Assembly (NCBI GenBank): GCA_037957365.1
Contig: JARHVA010002374.1
Location: forward strand, 496,001-560,000
Origin: Torreya grandis
Lineage: Eukaryota; Streptophyta; Pinopsida; Cupressales; Taxaceae
Reading direction: 5' to 3'
DNA: 64,000 bases
Position 1 is the stretch's first letter, and each line of letters begins with the position of its first letter. Positions 56,561-64,000 of the stretch are shown here, piece after piece. The position numbers and the translations under genes are program-made. The notes under the pieces are model-generated. The model saw nothing but the letters and a program-made list of their open reading frames with translations. It was not told the origin of the DNA and made no database searches.

Positions 56561-58440
56561 TTTTCTTATATAGTGTTATTATACTTAAACAAATTATTTT
56601 TGATTGTTGAGATTTTAATTTATAGTATTTAATTTTTATATTTGTTTATTTCATGATTGTGTATATGGAAAAACTTAAATTATATTTATATAAATTTATA
56701 AGTTTTTGTTTGTTTATATATTTATTTGTTTATAATTTTTAATTTATAAATTTATAATTATTTATGAAAGCAATATATAATAATAATTTATAAAAATAAT
56801 ATTTATTGCATGATTATATATATGATTACTTTGTATTTAATGTATTTCATAATGTGTTTTATATATAAATATGTTTATTTTAATTAAAAAATTATAATTT
56901 TTAAAAATTTCAGTAATTTCATAAAAATTAGAAATTTTATAAAATTTTATTGAAAATAAAATTTTATTTTTTATTATTTCAAGATTGTGTACATGAAAAA
57001 TCTTAAATTATATTTAGATTAAAAAAATTCTATTTGTTTATTTTTTTTATAAATTTTCATTTGTTCATTTGTTTATAAATTATCCTTTGTAAATTTATAT
57101 TTGGTTATTTTACTGTATAAAGTTTAGAAAATAATTAATAATAATAATTTATAAAAATAATGTTTATTAAATGATTTTTTACATATATTATTAATGTTTA
57201 ATAGATTTTTATAATTATTTTATGTTTAATATATTTTATGATTGTATTTTATATGTAAATATTTTTTTTTCTTAATTACAAATTTCATATATTTTAGAAA
57301 TTTTTAATAATTCATATAAAATTAAAAATTTCAATTATAAATAATAGAAATAAAAAAACTTTATAAGATTTCATTGAAGATAACCTTTGTTAGAAATAAA
57401 AATTGATGTCATATTTCTTTTCAAAAATTTATAATATGATAAATATAAAATTTATTAAAAAAATGATTGATAATAACAAGTATATAAATTTTTTTATAAT
57501 ATCAATTTAAAGAATATTCTAATATAATTTTTCATTTATTTATAAAATTTAATTTATTTATTCATAAATTTTCATTTATTTATTTGTCTATAAATTTATA
57601 TTTGTATATTTTATTTTAAAGATTTTAGAAAACAATTAATGATAATAATTTATGAAAATTAATTTTTATTAAATAATTGTTTAAATATATCACTTATGTT
57701 TAATGATTTTTTTTGGTTACTTTGTATTTAATACATTTTATGATTGTGTTTTATATGTAAATTAGTTTTTTTAATTATAAATTTTAGAAACTTCTAACAA
57801 TTCAAAAAAAAAAAATAGAAATTTAACAATTTGTGTAACAAATAGAAAGTTAATGTCATATTTATTTTTGAAAATCTGTAATATAATAAATATAAAATTT
57901 ATTAAAAAAAATGGTCCGATCAATAATAAGTATATAAAAATCTTTATAATATCAATTTAAGGAATATTCTAATATAAATTTTCATTTATTTATTTGTTTA
58001 TAAATTATCATTTATAAATTTATATTTGTTTATTTTATTTTATAAATTTTAGAAAACAATACATGATAATAATTTATAAAAATAATGTTTATTACATGAT
58101 TGTATGCATATATAATTTATGTTTAATGGATTTTTATTTTTTATTTTATGTTTAATATGTTTTATGAATATGTTTCATGTGTAGATGAGTTTTTTTTAAT
58201 TAGAAATTTTATATATTTTAAAAACTTTAACAATTCATAAAAATAAAAAATTCAGTAATTAATAGAAATGAAAAACTTTATGGAATTTTATTGAAGAGAA
58301 CTTTTGTTAGAAATATAAAGTTAATGTCATATCTCTTTTTGAAAATTTGTTATATAATAGATATAAATTTTATTAAAAAAATGGTCTAATCAGTAACAAG
58401 TATATGGAGTATTTCATAATATCAGCCTAAAGAATATTTT
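56560..58440. repeat. AT-rich tandem array, units about 350-500 bp
   Basis: Landmark phrases recur in order: ATAATAATTTATAAAAATAA near 56,787, 57,138, 57,638 and 58,063; TTAATGTCATAT-type near 57,400, 57,850 and 58,322; TATCA(A/G)(T/C)(T/C)TAA(A/G)GAATATT near 57,504, 57,950 and 58,420. Three to four diverged units, almost without G or C. Confidence 0.75.
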
Positions 58441-58449
58441 AAAATTTTG

Positions 58450-59442
58450 GAAGCCAAACTTTAATATTGTTTAGATAATGCATCAATTCAAACTATTTGA
58501 TTGGTTACATAGAAATACTTATTATTTTAGTGATATAGTACTTTACCTTGGAAAGAACTAATATTATATAATCATCTCAACAATACTGACTCCTTATCAT
58601 CAATGCGACTATTTATTTTCACCATTATATATGTAGAGTGAAATTTGAACTTAATGGATTAAACTATGTAATTTAATCACTCAAAATATCAAACTACCTA
58701 ATAAGATCTAGATCTATTAGAAATACATGCAATAGATGAATTCACAGTTCAAATCAATATTATGATCCTAAAGCTAAACAATCTAAATCATGATTAAATG
58801 GAATATGAAAACAAGGGATTGGATTGATTACCTTAGACTCAAAATTTAGACATGATGATTGCTGAATCAAGAATGTTGGAGGGATGGTTGGACATGGATT
58901 TGCTATATTGTTGATAGATTGCTAATTCATAGATTCATAAGTTAGTTTCAATGGAGGTTTGGGTTTGGTTATATAGGAGGTGGAGGGAGAAATCAATGGC
59001 TCTAATTTAATTTTGAGCCATTGAAATCAATAGTTAGGGATTTTCCATGGAATTTTTAATTCCATAGAAATCTTTAGAATAGAAAATTTTAGAGAAAGGG
59101 GGCTAAAATAGAGGAGATTTATAGAATCCTCCAATTCTAGAAATCTTTTACTAGGATTTAGGGGTTTAGGAATAGCTAGGAATAGGGTGGTAGATGGGTA
59201 GATAGAATATTTTATATTTTTAAATTGGTAAGTGATTTAGGGAGTAGGTTAGTGGGTAAATGAGTTTTGTTAGTAGGTTAATGCGAGGATTAATTGGTCA
59301 TGGGATAGAATAAGGTTTGTAGGATGTAGGAAATGAGATATGGGATAGTGGGACATTAGTTAAATTAGGTAGGAAATATATTTATAGGTTAATTTAGCAA
59401 AATTAGTGAAATTAGCGAGGTGAGTTGATTTTAGTGCATACA
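58450..59442 (-). repeat. Element D LTR (minus strand), left end approximate
   Basis: On the minus strand AAAGAAGGGCAAAA is followed by TGTATGCACT at 59,442. A TATATAA lies near 58,972, and CAGCAATCATC with a later GGTAATC (about 58,828) resembles the order in A's LTR. The far end meets the AT-rich array at about 58,450. Confidence 0.5.
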
Positions 59443-59456
59443 TTTTGCCCTTCTTT
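59443..59456 (-). other. Polypurine tract of element D
   Basis: AAAGAAGGGCAAAA directly before the TG start, much like A's tract (CAAAAAGGGGCAAA). Confidence 0.55.
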
Positions 59457-62400
59457 GAAAGGACATTGCGAGTGGACAAGATGAGGGAGTAATGGTATTT
59501 CAAATAAGATCCATAATAATGTTAGACGGTGTCAAAAATGAGTTAGTAGGATATGATGCCCCCTTGAGGGAGTATGCAAGGGGAACCGACCTAGATGGTC
59601 ACTTAAACATAAGTCCTAGGGGTGGGATAAGACCAGGATGATAAAATGGGGTTGGGATACCCCAAATAATAGCTATAATTGAGATGCCCCAAGAGTGAAG
59701 GGGATAAAGTAGCCCAGTTATGGTGGGTTCTAGACAAACGACTAATGTCTATAAAGTGATTTATTGATAAGATGAAATTAATTGAGATGGGATGGGTCAA
59801 GCTTGTGATAATTCTCATAGCAAGGACACATGCTAGGGAAGGCTTGAGAACTGATAGTAGAGATAAGTGTTGTTGATTGATGATAAAGAGCTAATTTACA
59901 TAAGATTCATAGCTTAAAAAATGATGTGTGATTGTTGAGTGACTGGTCCAGGGATGGAACGATGATGAGAGATGAATAGTGGCCAAGTTATCCATGGGCA
60001 CAAAAATGAGACTAGGTGTTTCCTACATAGTCCTAAAAGATCTCAGGCTGATGTAGTTCTAACTCAAAGATAAATAACAATTGATGAAGTAAAGGATGAT
60101 GATGTTGATGAAGGGGAGACATGCTAGTGGTTAGATAGAAGATGTGACTTAGATGAAGATAAATGATTTTAGAGATGAGATGTTAGATGTTGAGGACTAG
60201 AGAGATGATAGATAAAGGCTTGTTTGGATATTAGACTAATGGGATGGAATGATGGAATTGAGGATGAGATAAAGATTATTAAATGATCAAACCATCACAA
60301 CTATCATAAAGCTCATCATAGTCTAAGTAATCCAATAGATATATCACTTGAAAGTATGCCCCATGATATAAGTATGACCAAGAGGACATTATGCCAAAAT
60401 ATATGGGCAAATAGTGAACTCTTCATCACCGATGGAACTTATAATCATTATTGTATCCTTAGGTGAACTCATGACATCCTCATTCATTACATAATAGACC
60501 AAAAAGACACGATGTAAATGAAACATAAGATAAAAAAGATATGATGCAAACAAGTCAAACAACACATAGCATACAAGTAGCACACAAAAGTATCTACATG
60601 CAGTGCCATTGTATCTTGTCTAATGATGGGATGAGTGATGGGATAAACTAAGATGATCATGATGTGATTATAGTATTAGAGTAGACTTGGATTTGAAATA
60701 GACTAATGATGATGATTATGATTATGATTTAGGTAAGGATATGGATGTGCATGTGGATTTTGGACTAGGTAGGGGAGTTGGATGAGGATGTGAACTTGGA
60801 TTAGGATTAGGACGAGGAGGATTTGGATTAAGGATTAGGATTGATATAGACTATTTTCCCCTAGTTTAGAATAGGAAGATGGATGAAGTGATTTTGGAAG
60901 ATGAAAGCCATGAAGATGGATGCACTTAGGTAAAAGACATAAGACAAGACATGATGGGTTATTTTTGGCTTTTTCCAATTTTTATAATTTATACAGTTTT
61001 TGACGTATTTCAATTTTTAAGGATTTTTGGAATATGTATGTACACTTATACAAATGGGGTTACTAGAAAAGGGAATACCAAGCTGAGCAACTAGGATAAG
61101 GATGGATGGAATGATGGATAGGATGACAAAAAAGAATGAGGGTGATGTAGAAAGGGAGGCGAGGACCAATGAAGAAGGGACTAGGGATTTGTAATGACCA
61201 CATCATGAAGGAACCATATGTTTAGTTTCCTGAGTGTCCATTGTAAGATATGCCAAAATGATTCTAAAACATTTCTCAAGACATCTTTCACCTCTTTATA
61301 AAGGTCAAGATAGGAAGGAATAAGGGATATGATGCATGATATGGTGGTAGATGATGGGTAGGGATAATGGACCAAGGGATAAGATAGACATGGATGGATG
61401 ATATAGACAAAAGTTTATGAGGGATGAGACAAGTATGGATGGATTAACAAAGGATATGAAATGGACAGATTTTACCCCCAAGTGTTGAGGTATAATTCAT
61501 ACATTAGATTATTTGACCATGAGGCTAGAAACTAGTTTTCATCATGGTACTTGCCCACGTTACTAGAAGATTGGTTTTCACCATTAGACAAATGATTTTT
61601 TATTTTAATTTTTATTTATTTTTTGATTATTTGCATGACATCTCAATTTATTAGAGGTAAGATGTAGGATTACCGATACTATCAGGATCTTCAACCAACA
61701 CCTATTCTAGAGATTTATGATGCTAGGACCTTGTGACAGATGTTAGATCCCTAGATTGACTCTTGATTTAATGTCCTTTGGATGTTTTAGCCAATGTTTT
61801 AACCCATGCAAGGGATAATGCTACCCAAGGATTTGAGATATGGTATGGATGGGAGTATATCATGATTATGATGATGGGATATAAGATGTGGATGAGGGAT
61901 ATGATCATGATAAATGATATGATGAGATAGGCAATGAAAATGGGGTTTGATAGTAGCATACACCATTAGATATGGTAGAGGGGATTCTTTAGATTGGTGC
62001 CATGAGATTAAGGGATCCATGACCTTTTGATTTATTGATTCTTTGATCCAAATATTAAGAGAATGGTCGGCCATCTGATTATTACTTGTGACATTATTTT
62101 GAATTGCTCATGGTGTTTGAATTTGACTACCCCTTGGTGCCTGATTATGGGATTCATTAGGGGAAATTGATTTTGGACTTGATAGATGATGATTATTTTG
62201 ACTTTGACATTTCCCTAGTGCCTAATTTTGGGCTTCATTAGCAGAAGTCATTTTTTGGTTAGGCCGATGATTTGAGATTTGATCATGATTGATGACTTTT
62301 CAAGTATGGTCTTGAACCTTTGTATTTATTTCACACAATGTTTAATGTAGAGGGGAATCCAATGATGCATGCTCTTATTCATTCCCTTCATAGAGTGGGA

Positions 62401-62603
62401 TATGGGGATTATGGAGGTGAGGTGGATGATTAATGTTGTATGATGGATTAAGGGAATAATAGGTAGTATAGTCCTCATAAAGGTCACTAAGATCCCTAGC
62501 CTCAATGTTAGAAAAAGTGTCCTCAAGAATTTTTAAAAGATCACTAAAGACACATATCTAAGGTTGAATCAGACCCACTCTAAAAATCTTTAACAAATAG
62601 AGC
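59457..62603 (-). other. Element D non-coding 3' region
   Basis: About 3.1 kb. On the plus strand it is rich in GATGGATG- and GATGATG-type words. It contains the shared GAACTACAT...CTATGTAGG motif at 60,061-60,013. Readable minus-strand stretches (for example 62,074-61,799) look like low-complexity His/Ile/Pro-rich noise. Confidence 0.5.
60013..60061 (-). repeat. Single copy of the GAACTACAT...CTATGTAGG motif
   Basis: Minus strand: GAACTACATCAGCCTGAG, then a short spacer, GGACTATGTAGGAAACACC. Same order and spacing as in element A (11,257). Confidence 0.7.
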
Positions 62604-63935
62604 TTATAAAAACTCAATTATAATTTCATCATCTTTATTAGGATCACAAGATGTGCTTGGGGATTGATTATCATGTAAATTATGGATATCTTTAAAAGAA
62701 CATGAATTATCATAATCTACTACAATATCTATGAGGGATGATGTTTCTGATGAGGAATCTGATTCAAATACTAGTGCTGAACATGACCTTGATGCAAATA
62801 ACATTCATATTGAATCCGTTATTGACTTTGATGTATAAGAGGAAAGGCAATGAGTAGAAGAGTGATTGTCCACAAGTGACCTCTCAATGTGGAGTTTTTG
62901 ATATGATGGGTGAGATGAATGTGATGGAGGAATAATGGATTGAACAAAGATAGGCCCATGAAAAGAATTATGTGAGAAAGGAGGACTTGGTGTATGGGAA
63001 ATAAACTCACTTTGGATGGATGATTTATCAAATTTGGGTGGACCATGGAAGATGGATGTGGTGTCTTGACCTTGGATTGGAAGGGGAAGGGATGGTCATG
63101 ATTGGGAATGGAATCTTGGCATTTCTCTATGTGTTCACCCAGGGATATAGAGTCATTTGGTTCATCCTTGATTTCTATGTCACTATGATCAATGAGGTAT
63201 TGGACATAGTCTTGGAAATTATGACATCGATTAATGATATGCCCTCAGGTTCGATGATATACATAATAGTGATTAGCTTTATACCCAAATGGATTAGGCT
63301 TGGTGGGATCAAGATGTCGTATTGGTGGATAGACCATCATTTTAGTGGTAATGAGATGATGTAAGAGGGCTTCTAATGATATAGGAAGAGGAGTATAAGG
63401 ACCCACTTCACTTTGTGGCTTAGATGTGGAAACTTTGGTATTTAGATCAAATGGTTGTTGACATGACTGGGTGGATGAACTGGTTGTAAACAAAGTGGCC
63501 AGGATAGGATTCCCTTTACTAGTAGAGGAAGGGGTATGTGATTGGCTATGACTAGTGGATAGTGGATTTGATCATGGATGGGTACATACTAGGGGTAAGG
63601 TAAATTGAATGCGGTCAAGGCCTTTGGAATTGAACACCCAGCTCAAGGAGCTATAATAACACTACCTATGGGTTTTCATCAAGATACTTATTAAACAAGA
63701 AAATTTGTGAACTAGGAAGGCCATGACTAGGACAAGAACTAGTGGATGGTGGAATGGGATGAGATGGGGATGGGGTTTGATGGGGGACTTTCTTAGAACG
63801 TGACTTTAGGCTTATGGGGTCAACATCATTGGAAAGGGTGACACCCATATTAAATAGACATAAGAAGAATTCATCTTTATTATCCAAGATGTATTTATTG
63901 AGTAGGGCTGCCATATTACTAAATGATGAGGTCAA
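62604..63935 (-). pseudogene. Element D gag remnant (Tat-like)
   Basis: Minus-strand frames 63,935-63,666, 63,493-63,245, 63,046-62,819 and 62,804-62,604. The diagnostic part is GPYTPLPISLEALLHHLIT, then PFGYKANHYYVYHRT, a stop, and GHIINRCHNFQDYVQYLID, which is the C-terminal Gag module of Tat elements (x-C-x2-H-x4/5-G-H-x4-C, with the first Cys now Tyr). Pro/Ser/His-rich linker and an acidic tail follow. Frames are broken several times. Confidence 0.65.
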
Positions 63936-64000
63936 CCCTGATGAGATATGGTATTATGGATGGTGGAGGATGCATGATGTTATTTTGGGTTGAATGGGAG

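Larger units (their letters stand above)
58450..64000 (-). mobile_element. Element D: Tat-like LTR retrotransposon on the minus strand, pol not seen
   Basis: Read from right to left: gag remnant (63,935-62,604), a long non-coding region holding the motif shared with A and E (60,061-60,013), polypurine tract (59,456-59,443) and an LTR from 59,442. No protease, RT, RNase H or integrase is recognisable in the 3 kb between gag and LTR. The 5' part runs beyond the window. Confidence 0.6.

Noticed and set aside
56560..58440. Inserted organelle DNA
   Set aside because: No organelle gene or tRNA is readable; the stretch is repeat-built and almost pure A/T.
63020..63364. Plus-strand open frame of 114 codons
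   Set aside because: Antisense to the element D gag remnant, whose Tat-type module is on the minus strand.

Overview
This window looks like intergenic DNA from a seed plant with a very large, repeat-filled genome. A gymnosperm is plausible, but that is inference from the density of old, nested LTR retrotransposons and the single small intron-containing host gene; nothing in the sequence proves it. I see no bacterial gene layout, tRNA, rRNA or CRISPR array.

Layout. 1-13,792: element A, a Ty3/gypsy retrotransposon of the Tat/Ogre type (dual RNase H). Its 5' LTR is cut by the window start and its 3' LTR is complete (12,397-13,792, 1,396 bp). By hand count the two LTRs differ at about 20 of 669 comparable positions. 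Gag-protease-RT-RNaseH-aRNH-integrase can be followed from end to end, but at least ten in-frame stops and two frameshifts break it. 13,793-about 21,100: element B, an older Ty3/gypsy copy into whose gag element A inserted; B also carries a 475-bp solo LTR. 24,158-about 25,800: the ghost of a third Tat-like element (E), seen only from its 3' region. About 28,240-31,700: a decayed L1-type LINE; its 5' part recurs at 39,559-40,462. 35,460-39,200: an unidentified minus-strand coding remnant. 41,470-42,463: an LTR-like segment on the minus strand (F). About 42,780-46,800: element C, a Tat-like copy with an unusual repeat-rich 5' region and no RT. 47,100-48,400: local duplications. 48,594-49,442: the one convincing host gene, a three-exon single-C2-domain protein of the CAR/C2-GAP type with a GC-AG second intron. 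49,901-53,713: a hAT DNA transposon with a perfect 8-bp target duplication and a broken minus-strand transposase. 54,615-54,976: a possible small secreted-protein gene fragment. 56,560-58,440: an AT-rich tandem array. About 58,450-64,000: element D, a minus-strand Tat-like element showing gag and LTR but no recognisable pol.

The most interesting non-coding signals are in element A. A 12-bp palindrome, RCCGACRYCGGY, which is two inverted DRE/CRT cores, is arrayed with alternating spacings of about 18 and 22 bp in both the LTR and the leader. The leader also has two hairpins with identical loops and a compensatory stem change, and the LTR has a three-stem fold inside a candidate intron. A motif (GAACTACAT... 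then CTATGTAGGCAGCAC) occurs three times in A and once each in E and D, so it is conserved between elements that are otherwise too diverged to align easily.

All coordinates and comparisons were read by eye; percent identities are hand estimates.
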